Origin: Dorea_A amylophila
GTDB taxonomy: Bacteria > Bacillota > Clostridia > Lachnospirales > Lachnospiraceae
NCBI RefSeq assembly: GCF_025567265.1
Contig: NZ_JAOQJW010000011.1
Location: 1-64,000 of the forward strand
Length of the DNA: 64,000 nt
Direction: 5' to 3'
The position numbers and the translations under genes are program-made. Of the stretch, positions 16,355 through 25,485 are shown in pieces. The stretch's first letter is position 1. Every line of letters starts with the position of its first letter. Under the pieces are notes generated by a model. That model did no database searches, was not told the origin of the DNA, and worked only from the letters and a program-made list of their open reading frames with translations.

Positions 16355-16375
16355 GAAGAATAGCAATAATAATAC

Positions 16376-16424
16376 GAAGGATGTGCTAAGGTAATAGAGA
16401 AGTTACCGTAGTGCATCCTTTTTG
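16376..16424 (+). terminator. Terminator after DUF134/NifX gene
   Basis: A long imperfect stem (AAGGATG...GTAAT / GTTACC...CATCCTT) is followed by TTTTG. Confidence 0.65.
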
Positions 16425-16646
16425 TGTTAGTTTCCGGAAAGATAATTTGTATTTTAAGGACAATAGTTAAAGTTTGTGGATGTTGTGACAAACCTTATAT
16501 ATTGATTATGTCTTTTTTCTTACTTGCGTACTATGAACTTAAGAAAAAAATGTTGACGGAAAGCAGGAAGATATAATTTGGAAGGTAGATTATGATATAC
16601 TGTAAACAAGATATAGTGCAAAACGTAACAGAAAGGAGTATGCACA

Positions 16647-18314
16647 GTGTCAGAGAAAAAGAAATTTACAGTATACGTCGGAAGTGTAGCACTATGCGTA
16701 GGTGTGGCAGTTCTGCTGCATTATGTGTCATTTACCAATCCTTATCTGCAATCCGTTTGTCATCTTTTAAGACCTTTTATTTATATAGGACTTTATCTGG
16801 TATGGGCGGTTTCTTTTCAAAAAAGGATTATCCAAAAGGAAGCCAGGCGTTGTTTAATAATGATTGCAGCGATGATAGTTTTTTGGATGCTCATTCGTAT
16901 GTGTAAATTTGAAATACCGTATGAGATGCCGACAGCATTGCGCTATGCCTGGTATCTTTATTATATTCCTATGGTGTTGCTGCCCACGGTCAGTCTTTAT
17001 CTGGCATTTTATATACGGCAGCCGGAGAATTATAAATTACCGGAAAGACGATGTCTGCTGTTTTGTCCGGCATTGTTTCTGATAGGGATTGTATTAACGA
17101 ATGATCTGCACCAGTTAGTTTTTACTTTCCCGGAGGGGAGACTGGGGGAAGCAGCTTCCTATGAAGTAGGCGTCTATGGATATGGAGCAATGTATTATGC
17201 TATAGTCGCCTGGGATCTTGGCTGTCTGCTGGCAGCACTCTTGATTATTCTATTAAGATGCAGAAAAATTAAAAACAGGAAAATGCTTTGGATGCCTTTT
17301 GGTGCTTATGGATTGTCGGTTGTCTATGGCATCGCCTATTATCTGAATCTGCCCTTTTGGAAAATATTTTCAAGCGATATGACGGCTGCATTATGCCTTT
17401 TGTTTGCTTTGATCATTGAAAGCTGCATCCAGTGCGGATTGATCCCTTCCAATACAGGATACGCACAATTATTTGCAGCATCTACAATTTCAGCACAGAT
17501 TACAGATCAGAGTGGAAAATACATTTATCAATCGCAGGATTCGGAATATATTGCGCCGGAAATCGTAAGACAGGTAGTTCAAAGCCCGATCATGTTGGAA
17601 AATGGAATCAGACTGTCGGGAAAACCAATTTTGGGAGGCTATGTCTTGTGGAAGGAAAACCTGTCGGAATTACAGGAAATCGTAAGAGAGCTTGAAGACA
17701 GGAAGGAAGAATTAAAGGATGCGAATCTGATTGAGGAAGAAAATCTGAAAACAAAAAGAGAAGTAGAAAAACTTTCTGTGAAGAATCAGCTTTATGATAA
17801 AATACAGAAACAGACGGCAAGGCAGAGTGCACTTTTGACGGAATTCATTGAAGCATATTCTATGGAAGAAGATGAGAACGAAAGGAAAAAAATATTAGGG
17901 AAGATAGTTGTGATCGGAGCCTATATAAAAAGGCGTAGTAATCTTATTTTTATTGCGGAGCAGACCGTAAAATTTCCGATCAGAGAGTTGGAGTTATGCT
18001 TCAGGGAAACGATAAAGAATCTGGAATGGAATCATGTTGAGGCAGGTTTTTCTACCGCTTTAGATGAAATACGAAGTGAAGATGCTATGCAGATTTATGA
18101 TTTTTTTGAAGCGGTTATAGAAGAATCTTTGGAAGATCTGTCGGCATTTACTGTAAATCTGAAACGCAGAGAGGAGCGGATCGTCATGTCTATGAGTGTG
18201 GAATGTAAAACAGATCTGCGGGAAATTGCCGGACGATATGGAGCTTATGCGGAGCAGGATTTTGACGGAGCATGGCTGCTTTCTCTGATTCCGGGAGGAG
18301 GTAGCGGCAAATGA
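16647..18314 (+). CDS. 7TM-receptor-like protein lacking a kinase domain
   Basis: 555 residues behind AAAGGAG (start ATG 16647 lies in CAGTGTCAG context, read as GTG). Seven to eight hydrophobic helices span residues 8-260, matching the histidine-kinase N-terminal 7TM type. A small PAS-like stretch and a coiled coil (ELQEIVRELEDRKEELKDANLIEEENLK) follow. The C-terminal 200 residues resemble kinase dimerisation helices, but I find no phospho-acceptor box and no N, G1 or G2 ATP motifs. It probably works as a signal-sensing partner of the true kinase, whose start overlaps its stop by 4 nt. Confidence 0.7.
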   Translation: MSEKKKFTVYVGSVALCVGVAVLLHYVSFTNPYLQSVCHLLRPFIYIGLYLVWAVSFQKRIIQKEARRCLIMIAAMIVFWMLIRMCKFEIPYEMPTALRYAWYLYYIPMVLLPTVSLYLAFYIRQPENYKLPERRCLLFCPALFLIGIVLTNDLHQLVFTFPEGRLGEAASYEVGVYGYGAMYYAIVAWDLGCLLAALLIILLRCRKIKNRKMLWMPFGAYGLSVVYGIAYYLNLPFWKIFSSDMTAALCLLFALIIESCIQCGLIPSNTGYAQLFAASTISAQITDQSGKYIYQSQDSEYIAPEIVRQVVQSPIMLENGIRLSGKPILGGYVLWKENLSELQEIVRELEDRKEELKDANLIEEENLKTKREVEKLSVKNQLYDKIQKQTARQSALLTEFIEAYSMEEDENERKKILGKIVVIGAYIKRRSNLIFIAEQTVKFPIRELELCFRETIKNLEWNHVEAGFSTALDEIRSEDAMQIYDFFEAVIEESLEDLSAFTVNLKRREERIVMSMSVECKTDLREIAGRYGAYAEQDFDGAWLLSLIPGGGSGK

Positions 18315-19561
18315 TAAAAACATTTGAAAACTGTTCGCCGGAGTATCAGATCACGATCATTTGCTTTTTTATTTTTTTGACTTTGCTGTATATGATTCTG
18401 GTTATTTATGAAGGAACAGGAAAAAGACAAAGAAAGATGTTGCTGCAGGATAGTGCATTGCTTATAGTTATTTTCCTTATAACATCCGGCTTGTGTGCGC
18501 GGCAACGGATGTTTAAAATACCATATGTGATTTTAATTGTTATGGGAATTTGTGGTTTTTTATATGTAGGAATGAAGATCTTTGGAATTCATAAGTACCG
18601 CAAGAACTGCCTGAGGGAAAATGCAGTTCAGGAGAGTCTGGACAATTTGCCGAGCGGAATTGTTTTTTTTGATGGGAACGGAATGCCTAAACTGATGAAT
18701 CGGAAAATGTATCAAATTTGTCAGAATCTGGCGGGAAGAGATATACAGAATATTACAGAACTGAAGGAAGCACTGGAACATCCTCTGAAAGAGAATGTAT
18801 TTTATGATGTTGATTTGAAAGTATACTGCTTTGCGGATGGAAGCGTGTGGAAATTTTCAGAGAAAGAGATTACTACGACAGCCGGAGATCGATTCTTTCA
18901 ATTTCTTGCTTCTGAAGTGTCGGAATTATATCGGAACAAAGTATTGCTGAAGGAAGAAAATCAGAAACTTCAGGAAATGTCTGTGGCTATGAAAGAACTT
19001 TCTAAGAATGTAATAACTCTGACCAGAGAAGAAGAAATGTTATCTATGAAAATGAGAGTGCATGATAATCTGGGATATAGTGTCCTGGCGGCACAGCGGA
19101 TGTTGATGCGGGAATCAGAAGCAGACCGGGATATTTTCCGTTCGCAATGGAAGCAGACATTAGATTTGCTGAATAAAGATAACGAGTCTGTGGAAGGCGA
19201 ACAACTGCACAGGCAGGTGCAGGAAAGAGCGAAGACTTTGGGTGTGAAAATCATTTATACAGGAGAAAAAGTCTGGGAATCTCATATTTCCGAACTGATA
19301 GATACAATACTTTTGGAGGCGCTTTCCAATTGTGTCCGCCATGCCGGGGCAAGCGAACTGTATGTAAAATCCGGCAGTGAGGAACAAGAGTGGATTATAG
19401 TAATCACAGATAATGGACAAAAAACGGAGAAGAATGTCAAAGAAGGAGGAGGATTATCCGGTATACGAAAAAGGGTGGAGCAATATGGAGGTACATTGAG
19501 AATCGGTGCGGAGTCAAAATTTTCGATAATCGTTAAGATACCAAAGGAGGTGCGGAGATGA
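18311..19561 (+). CDS. NarL-type sensor histidine kinase
   Basis: 416 residues, start overlapping the previous stop. Three membrane helices lie at about 14-30, 45-62 and 72-92. A PAS-like domain follows (LDNLPSGIVFFDGNGMPKLMNRKM). A HisKA_3-like box has the likely phospho-acceptor in MRVHDNLGYSVLAAQR (about residue 254). The HATPase has ALSNCVRHAGASE (N box), ITDNGQ and GGGLSGIRKRV. The response regulator gene starts 4 nt before its stop. It should phosphorylate that regulator. The input may come through the 7TM partner. Confidence 0.85.
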   Translation: MIKTFENCSPEYQITIICFFIFLTLLYMILVIYEGTGKRQRKMLLQDSALLIVIFLITSGLCARQRMFKIPYVILIVMGICGFLYVGMKIFGIHKYRKNCLRENAVQESLDNLPSGIVFFDGNGMPKLMNRKMYQICQNLAGRDIQNITELKEALEHPLKENVFYDVDLKVYCFADGSVWKFSEKEITTTAGDRFFQFLASEVSELYRNKVLLKEENQKLQEMSVAMKELSKNVITLTREEEMLSMKMRVHDNLGYSVLAAQRMLMRESEADRDIFRSQWKQTLDLLNKDNESVEGEQLHRQVQERAKTLGVKIIYTGEKVWESHISELIDTILLEALSNCVRHAGASELYVKSGSEEQEWIIVITDNGQKTEKNVKEGGGLSGIRKRVEQYGGTLRIGAESKFSIIVKIPKEVRR

Positions 19562-20181
19562 TACGGGTATTAATCGTGGAAGACCAGCGTATGGCTCGGG
19601 AAGATATGGAAAATTATATCCAGTCCAGTGGGAGATATTGTCTGGCGGCATCTATCACAAACGCAGCTATGGCAGAAACCGTATGCAGGCAGAGCAAATG
19701 TGAACTTGTCTTGATGGATGTCTGTACGGAGAATGATGAGAGTGGTCTTGTGGCAGCAGAGAAGATTAAAAGGACCATGCCTCAGATAAAAATAATTATC
19801 GTGACTTCTTTAGTAGAGTGCAGTTTTATTGACAGGGCGCGGAAAGCGGGAGTAGAAAGCTTCTGGTATAAAGATGCCGGTAAAGAGGAACTGTTGGAGG
19901 TTATGGATCGCACGATGAAAGGGGAGAGCGTGTATCCGGATGCTCCACCGGTTGTGATGATCGGAACAGCGAAAAGCTGTGATTTTACACCGGGGGAATT
20001 AGCAGTTCTGCGATTAGTGGTGGAAGGAGAATCCTATAAAAAAATTGCAGAAAGTTTGTGTATATCACCGGAGACTGTAAAATGGCATATCAAGAATATG
20101 CTGCAGAAAACGAATTTTGATTCCAAAACGAAATTGGCGGTAGCTGTTACAAAGAAAAATCTGATTATAAACGGATTTTAA
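19558..20181 (+). CDS. NarL/LuxR-family response regulator
   Basis: 207 residues. The receiver has VEDQRMA at the acidic pocket, phospho-acceptor Asp in LVLMDVCTE (about residue 55), and switch residues near VTSL and WYKDAG. The C-terminal LuxR helix-turn-helix reads FTPGELAVLRLVVEGESYKKIAESLCISPETVKWHIKNML. It overlaps the kinase gene (ATGA). Likely targets are the solute-binding lipoprotein gene that starts 150 nt downstream and the gene after it. Confidence 0.9.
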   Translation: MIRVLIVEDQRMAREDMENYIQSSGRYCLAASITNAAMAETVCRQSKCELVLMDVCTENDESGLVAAEKIKRTMPQIKIIIVTSLVECSFIDRARKAGVESFWYKDAGKEELLEVMDRTMKGESVYPDAPPVVMIGTAKSCDFTPGELAVLRLVVEGESYKKIAESLCISPETVKWHIKNMLQKTNFDSKTKLAVAVTKKNLIINGF

Positions 20182-20330
20182 AAACAGCATTTTACTACCC
20201 ACATGGGGAGTGTTTAAATCGCTGAAAACCGTTATCATATATTGTGTAAAAGTGTCTTAATCCTAGGATATTATTTTTGTTGAGATGTCAGATGCTTTAT
20301 AAGATACTGTCTGGAAGGGAGAAAAATAAT

Positions 20331-21695
20331 ATGAGATATATTATGAGAAAAATCTGCTTGTTCCCGGTAATGATTGCGGTCATAGTTTTTACAGGGTGTG
20401 GGCAGAAGAAAAACGAAGATCCGGTAACCGTTACATTATGGCATGTATATGGCGGACAGACAGAATCGCCATTAAACGATCTGATTGATGAATTTAATGA
20501 AACGATTGGAAAAGAGAAAAATATCCGGGTACAGGTTGGCAGTGTTACAAATACGAATACGATACATGAAAATGTGCTGGCATCCGCATTTGGAGATCCG
20601 GGGGCTTCCAAACTGCCGGATATGTTTGTTTCCTATCCCAAGACAGTTCTGGCGATGCCAGATGATACGGAGCTTGTAGATTATTATGATTATTTTACAG
20701 AAGAAGAACTGAACGAATTTATTCCGGCCTTTTTGGAAGAGGGTGTCATTCATGAAAGACTTTCCATTTTGCCGGTAGCAAAATCAACGGAAGTTATGTT
20801 TATCAATAAAACAGCATTTGATCGTTTTGCAAAAGAAACAGGAGCGAAGATGGAAGATTTAAAAACATGGGAAGGACTCTTCGCAATGGCAGAACAATAT
20901 GCTGCATGGACAGATAACCAGACGCCGGACATTCCTGGTGATGGAAAGAATTTTTTCGTTCATGATTATCATTTTAACTATTTTCAGGTAGGTGTAGAAT
21001 CCCTGGGTGAAAATTTCTTTAAAGGAGAAAATCTGGCTTTCGGACCGGAATTTCAAACAGTGTGGGAACCTTATGCAAAAGCGGCACTGTCCGGAGGAGT
21101 ATGGCTTCGCGGCGGTTATGCGACGGAACCTTTGCGAACGGGAGATTCGATTGTATCGGTGGCTTCGTCAGCCAGCGTGTTGTATTATTCAGACGAAGTT
21201 ACGTATGCGGATAATACATCGGAAAAAGTAGAGATTGTTTCCATGCCATGTCCCGTATTTGCCAGGGGAGAAACGATGGTCATGCAGCGGGGTGCCGGTA
21301 TTTGTACGGTAAAATCTACACCGGAAAAAGAAAAAGCCTGTATTACGTTTCTTAAATGGCTGACGGAGGCCCAAAAGAATGTGGAATTTGTGACCAGTCT
21401 TGGATATATGCCGGTAAAGCAGGAAGCTTTCGATGTTTACCTTCCGGAGGCGATCGAGAAGTTAAGTGATCCGATGTATGTATCCCTGTATCAGGCTTTT
21501 TTAAAGACGCAGGAGAACTATACATTTTATACTGCTCCGAAATTGGATTCCTATCTGGATCTGGAAACAAAGTTTGAAGAACTTATCAGGCAAACCCTGT
21601 CAGTAAAGCGGTTGGAGTGGCAGGAACATCCGGAAAATATGGATAAACTTGTTTCAGAGACATTAGAGGATTTCAAAGCAGCATACACACAATAA
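20331..21695 (+). CDS. Extracellular solute-binding lipoprotein
   Basis: 454 residues from ATG 20331 behind GGAAGGGAG. The signal peptide ends in the lipobox VFTGCGQKK. The mature protein opens VTVTLWHVYGGQTESPLNDLIDEFN, typical of family 1 (sugar-type) binding proteins, and includes a YMPVKQEAF segment near the end. No permease or ATPase gene is linked. Placed between a two-component system and a membrane-bound LuxR regulator, it may act as a periplasmic-type signal receptor rather than as part of a transporter. Confidence 0.85.
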   Translation: MRYIMRKICLFPVMIAVIVFTGCGQKKNEDPVTVTLWHVYGGQTESPLNDLIDEFNETIGKEKNIRVQVGSVTNTNTIHENVLASAFGDPGASKLPDMFVSYPKTVLAMPDDTELVDYYDYFTEEELNEFIPAFLEEGVIHERLSILPVAKSTEVMFINKTAFDRFAKETGAKMEDLKTWEGLFAMAEQYAAWTDNQTPDIPGDGKNFFVHDYHFNYFQVGVESLGENFFKGENLAFGPEFQTVWEPYAKAALSGGVWLRGGYATEPLRTGDSIVSVASSASVLYYSDEVTYADNTSEKVEIVSMPCPVFARGETMVMQRGAGICTVKSTPEKEKACITFLKWLTEAQKNVEFVTSLGYMPVKQEAFDVYLPEAIEKLSDPMYVSLYQAFLKTQENYTFYTAPKLDSYLDLETKFEELIRQTLSVKRLEWQEHPENMDKLVSETLEDFKAAYTQ

Positions 21696-21729
21696 TGTCT
21701 GCCGGATCGGCAAAAGAGGTGGCTGACAT

Positions 21730-23331
21730 ATGGGAGAAAAGAGAATAAATTTCCGGAAGATTATAAAAGGAATAAAGAGACAAGGCATCCGTATGCAGCA
21801 AAGACTGATTGTTTATTGGTGCGTGGTGATTTTAACACTTTTTTTAGCGACAGTTCTGTTACTGAGTATTATTGGAGTTCTTCCGGGAATGGATTTTAAA
21901 GTACGGGAAATGTTGTCTGCCCAACAGAAGAATACGTTGTCAGCGATGACAGAGCAGACCGACATTATGATGGCAAGAAGTATTTCTTTATCGGAAGATA
22001 TTACAAAAGAATTGAATCAATGCCTGACAGCCAATGGAAAGACATTTTCAGATTTGAATGATAATCCTCAGCTGATCATGGATTTAGAATCTGCACTGTA
22101 TCCCTCCTTGAAATCTGCATTGGATGTGAAGTATTGCAGTGGAGTTTTTGTTGTATTGGATGCAACGGTAAATACGAAGACGGAATATGCAGATACATCA
22201 CGCATGGGAATCTACCTGCGCCTGTCTGATTTAAAGGCAGTAAATACAAGCAAACAGCACGTAGTTTTTTTCAGGGGAAATGCTGATATTGCAAGAGCAG
22301 AGCAGGTACAGCTCCATAACCGTTGGAATTTAGAATTTGATACGTCCGCATTGCCGGGTTATGAACAGATTATGCAGTTTGATGGGAACCGGCTGGTAGA
22401 GAGCTGCCTGTGGACAGACCGGCTGGAGCTGAGTGACACATGGGAGGATGTGCAGCTTTTATATGTCCCGGTTTTAGACAGTACCGGAAAAGTACGCGGT
22501 TTGTGCGGTATGGAGATGAGTAATCTGTATTTCAGGCTGTCTTATCCTATGGTGGAAGGTTCCTGTGGAAATATAGTGACAGTACTGGCTCCTATGGACA
22601 AAAAAGGAAACATCTATCTGGATAAGGCGATGTTCGGAGATACAAAGGAAACGTATCTTTCACCATCAGGAACGATGACAGTGAAGAAAGGAAAGTATTA
22701 TAATACATATTCTACCGCTTTTGGGAATTATATAGGCAGGCATGAACTGCTTGAATTGAAGAGTTGTAATGGGATGCCGCTTGCGGCACTGACATTGATA
22801 TCAGAAGCGAATTATGAAAAATTAACAGCGGACAATCGAAGGGACTGGATCATCGGTACGTTGTTATTCCTGATTTTATTATTGGTTGTTTCTGTCAGTA
22901 TGTCCCGTCGTTTTGTGAAGCCGATTCTTCGGAGTTTAAAAGCACTGCAGGAGGATACGCTGACAGATGAAAATTTATCAGGAATTTCAGAAGTGGATGC
23001 ACTGGTTGATTTTATGCAGAAAAAAAGAAATACGGAGAAACTGGAAAATGGAGGCATTCCTCCGAATATAGAAGAAATGCTCAAGGCGTTTGCTTTGCGC
23101 GTGGAAACTCTGACTCCGTCAGAGAGGATGGTTCTTCAGTATTATGTTGATGGATATACGATACAGGAGATTGCTTCATTGCTTTATATCAGTATTGGAA
23201 CAGCTAGAAAGCATAATACAAATATGAATCGAAAACTGGGAATAACTGTCAGAGAGGAATTAATGCTGTATATTGAGTTGTTTCGAAAATGCGATCAGTT
23301 AGATAAGCTGACATATAATAGAACTGAGTAA
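21730..23331 (+). CDS. Membrane-anchored LuxR-type one-component regulator
   Basis: 533 residues. A first membrane helix lies at about 28-52 and a second at about 377-393. Between them is a roughly 320-residue extracytoplasmic sensor of Cache-like layout (VFVVLDATVNT, YVPVLDSTGKVRGLCGMEM). After the second helix a short linker leads to a LuxR helix-turn-helix (LTPSERMVLQYYVDGYTIQEIASLLYISIGTARKHNTNMNRKL). There is no kinase and no receiver, so sensing and DNA binding are joined in one membrane protein. It lies 34 nt after the binding-protein gene and likely senses the same ligand. Confidence 0.8.
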   Translation: MGEKRINFRKIIKGIKRQGIRMQQRLIVYWCVVILTLFLATVLLLSIIGVLPGMDFKVREMLSAQQKNTLSAMTEQTDIMMARSISLSEDITKELNQCLTANGKTFSDLNDNPQLIMDLESALYPSLKSALDVKYCSGVFVVLDATVNTKTEYADTSRMGIYLRLSDLKAVNTSKQHVVFFRGNADIARAEQVQLHNRWNLEFDTSALPGYEQIMQFDGNRLVESCLWTDRLELSDTWEDVQLLYVPVLDSTGKVRGLCGMEMSNLYFRLSYPMVEGSCGNIVTVLAPMDKKGNIYLDKAMFGDTKETYLSPSGTMTVKKGKYYNTYSTAFGNYIGRHELLELKSCNGMPLAALTLISEANYEKLTADNRRDWIIGTLLFLILLLVVSVSMSRRFVKPILRSLKALQEDTLTDENLSGISEVDALVDFMQKKRNTEKLENGGIPPNIEEMLKAFALRVETLTPSERMVLQYYVDGYTIQEIASLLYISIGTARKHNTNMNRKLGITVREELMLYIELFRKCDQLDKLTYNRTE

Positions 23332-23335
23332 AAGA

Positions 23336-23361
23336 AAAAGAGTCTGTACAGGCTCTTTTTT
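23336..23361 (+). terminator. Terminator of sensing cluster
   Basis: AAAAGAGTCTG and CAGGCTCTTTT pair almost perfectly around TA, with a T-run. Confidence 0.65.
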
Positions 23362-23457
23362 AGTTTGACCGACGATATCGTTTACATTTTTACAAAAAAG
23401 AAATTGCGTATATATAGTAGATAGATAAAAAAGAAACACTATATATAGTATACTAAT

Positions 23458-23495
23458 CGTTCGTATTTTGGAAAATAAGCAAAATATACGAATGG
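23458..23495. promoter_or_regulatory. Inverted repeat upstream of zinc-ribbon gene
   Basis: CGTTCGTATTTTG and CAAAATATACGAATGG are near-inverse arms around a 9-nt centre. Two TATATATAGTA direct repeats lie just before. It is a candidate regulator site; no binding protein can be named. Confidence 0.3.
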
Positions 23496-23610
23496 CGACC
23501 ATAGTATTTGCTTTCCGTATCTGTTACGCTTTCATTACGAAATGGTGGCCGCCCGATAAAAGAAAAAAATAATGGTGATAGAGCAAGGAGGTTAACAAGG
23601 AGGTTGAAAT

Positions 23611-23961
23611 GTGGAATATATTACGAAAAAGGATTTAATAGATTGTTCTACACCGGATGAGTTTTGCTTTTCACTATGCTGCATGGAATGTAAAACAGTA
23701 TGGAAAAGCACACCAATTCGTTTTTCCAAAGCGGGGAAAAAACCGGAAAATGAAAATCGGAAGATTATTTATGATACGCTTTATGACCGGGAAAAGAATT
23801 TAGCATTTCAAAAAGCATTGAATCAGGCGAAAGAAATATTTAATATTTGTCCGATATGTAAGCGTCTTGTATGTGACCATTGCTTTTTGATCTGTGATGA
23901 TCTGGATATGTGTGTGCAATGTGCCGCAAAACTTAATGAAAAAGGTACTGTTGTAGGATAA
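23611..23961 (+). CDS. Zinc-ribbon-like cysteine-rich protein
   Basis: 116 residues, GTG start behind AAGGAGG (a motif present twice in a row). Cysteine clusters CCMEC, CPICKRLVCDHCFLICDDLDMCVQC would form two zinc sites. The first lies near residue 24 and the rest after 75. There is no signal peptide. It sits 41 nt before the AIM24-family gene; by memory this pairing recurs in Lachnospiraceae. The role is unknown. Confidence 0.65.
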   Translation: MEYITKKDLIDCSTPDEFCFSLCCMECKTVWKSTPIRFSKAGKKPENENRKIIYDTLYDREKNLAFQKALNQAKEIFNICPICKRLVCDHCFLICDDLDMCVQCAAKLNEKGTVVG

Positions 23962-24002
23962 AAACGAAAAAAGAAAAACGAAAAAGAAAGGAGAACTTTA
24001 CT

Positions 24003-24686
24003 ATGAAAAAATATGAGATTTTAGGAGGAAATTTACCAGTTGTCGTATGTGAATTAGCAGCAGGAGAATCTATGATCACAGAAAGTGGAAGTATGAGCTG
24101 GATGAGCCCGAACATGAAAATGGAGACGGTTTCCGGTGGCGGAATGAAGAAAATGTTCGGCAGAATGATGTCTGGTGATTCTGCGTTTCAAAACAGATAT
24201 ACCGCAGAAGGTACAGACGGAATGATTGCATTTGCATCAAGTTTTCCGGGAGCAATCAAAGCGCTGGAGATTAGCAGCGGTCACTCCATGATCGTGCAGA
24301 AAAGTGCATTCCTTGCTTCAGAAGAAGGCGTGGAACTGTCCATGCATTTCCAGAAAAAATTAGGAAAAGGCATATTTGGCGGAGAAGGTTTCATTATGCA
24401 GAGATTGAGCGGAAATGGAACTGCATTTGTAGAAATTGACGGACATGCAGTGGAATATGATCTGAGTGCCGGACAGGAAATATTGATCAGTACCGGGTAC
24501 TTAGCGGCAATGGAAGAAACCTGTACGATGGATATTGTAACCGTAAAAGGAGTAAAAAATATGCTGATCGGAGGAGAGGGCATTTTTAATACTGTTGTTA
24601 AAGGACCGGGAAAGGTGATCTTACAGACAATGCCAATCAGCAAGGTGGCAGAATTGCTGACTCCGTTTTTTGCAGATAAGAAGTAG
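24003..24686 (+). CDS. AIM24 / TIGR00266 family protein
   Basis: 227 residues behind AAAGGAG. The family pattern is clear: ITESGSMSWMSPNMKMET near the N-terminus, GMIAFASSFPGAIKALEI, the GEGFIMQRLSGNGTAFVEIDG centre, and GPGKVILQTMP near the end. These proteins form trimeric beta-prism folds; the bacterial role is not established. It clusters with the Cys-rich protein and two lipoproteins, suggesting an envelope-related function. Confidence 0.85.
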   Translation: MKKYEILGGNLPVVVCELAAGESMITESGSMSWMSPNMKMETVSGGGMKKMFGRMMSGDSAFQNRYTAEGTDGMIAFASSFPGAIKALEISSGHSMIVQKSAFLASEEGVELSMHFQKKLGKGIFGGEGFIMQRLSGNGTAFVEIDGHAVEYDLSAGQEILISTGYLAAMEETCTMDIVTVKGVKNMLIGGEGIFNTVVKGPGKVILQTMPISKVAELLTPFFADKK

Positions 24687-24704
24687 TTAAAAGGGGAGAG
24701 GCTT

Positions 24705-25445
24705 ATGAGAAAAAAGTTGAATTTGTTATTAGGATTAGTGTTTATCATCAGTATGGCAGCACTGACCGGGTGTGGAGGCTCCGGAAAAGCAGGAGAGAAG
24801 AATCCATATGAAGGAAAATGGGTAGCGGTCTCCGCTCAAACGATGGGAATATCCGTCAGTGTAGATGAAGCTTTCGGTGGTGATTTTGAATTTGAAGTGA
24901 AAAATGGAGGAAAAGTATCCTTTTCAGTCGGAGACACTACCGGAAATGGAAAATGGTCTGTCGAAGATGATCAGTTTACCTTGAGCATCGAAGGAGAAAA
25001 AATGGTGGGAACCATCGGAAAAGATATCATTTCTTTTGACGACATGCTGGAGATGGGAGTAAAGGTGATTTTTGCAAAGGATGGAACCGATGCAATGGAT
25101 CCTTCGCTCTATCTGACAGAGGAGGAAAGTGCAGTCATAGGTAAGTGGGCTTCTGAAAGCGTAGAAGAACTTTTAGGAGACGGACCGCAGACTTCTATGG
25201 AAGGAGTAGACAACATCAATGATGCACTGCGTCTTGATTTCAAAAATGACCGTAATGTAACAGTTATTTATAAAGGAGAAGAGATAGGGACATTCCCATG
25301 GTCAGTTGCACTGGGGTATTGTGCGATTGAATCAGATAACCCATCTCTCTCAGTGGCGATAAATGATGATGGCACGTTGAAAGTAGATTACAGTAATGAC
25401 GAAGACTACTACACATTTCATTGTGTGAAAAGTGACGGTGAATAG
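24705..25445 (+). CDS. Lipoprotein of unknown function
   Basis: 246 residues. The signal peptide ends at the lipobox ALTGCGGSG. Two similar halves follow, each starting with a lipocalin-like opening (NPYEGKWVAVSA and AVIGKWASESVEELLG) and each ending in a strand that resembles YTFHCVK. The repeated KW entry and beta-rich sequence suggest two small beta-barrel domains. It lies between AIM24 and a second lipoprotein, all in one direction, 18 nt and 40 nt apart. Confidence 0.7.
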   Translation: MRKKLNLLLGLVFIISMAALTGCGGSGKAGEKNPYEGKWVAVSAQTMGISVSVDEAFGGDFEFEVKNGGKVSFSVGDTTGNGKWSVEDDQFTLSIEGEKMVGTIGKDIISFDDMLEMGVKVIFAKDGTDAMDPSLYLTEEESAVIGKWASESVEELLGDGPQTSMEGVDNINDALRLDFKNDRNVTVIYKGEEIGTFPWSVALGYCAIESDNPSLSVAINDDGTLKVDYSNDEDYYTFHCVKSDGE

Positions 25446-25485
25446 TTGAAACGGATGTGGAAAGCGTGAAGGGAGGGAAGATACC

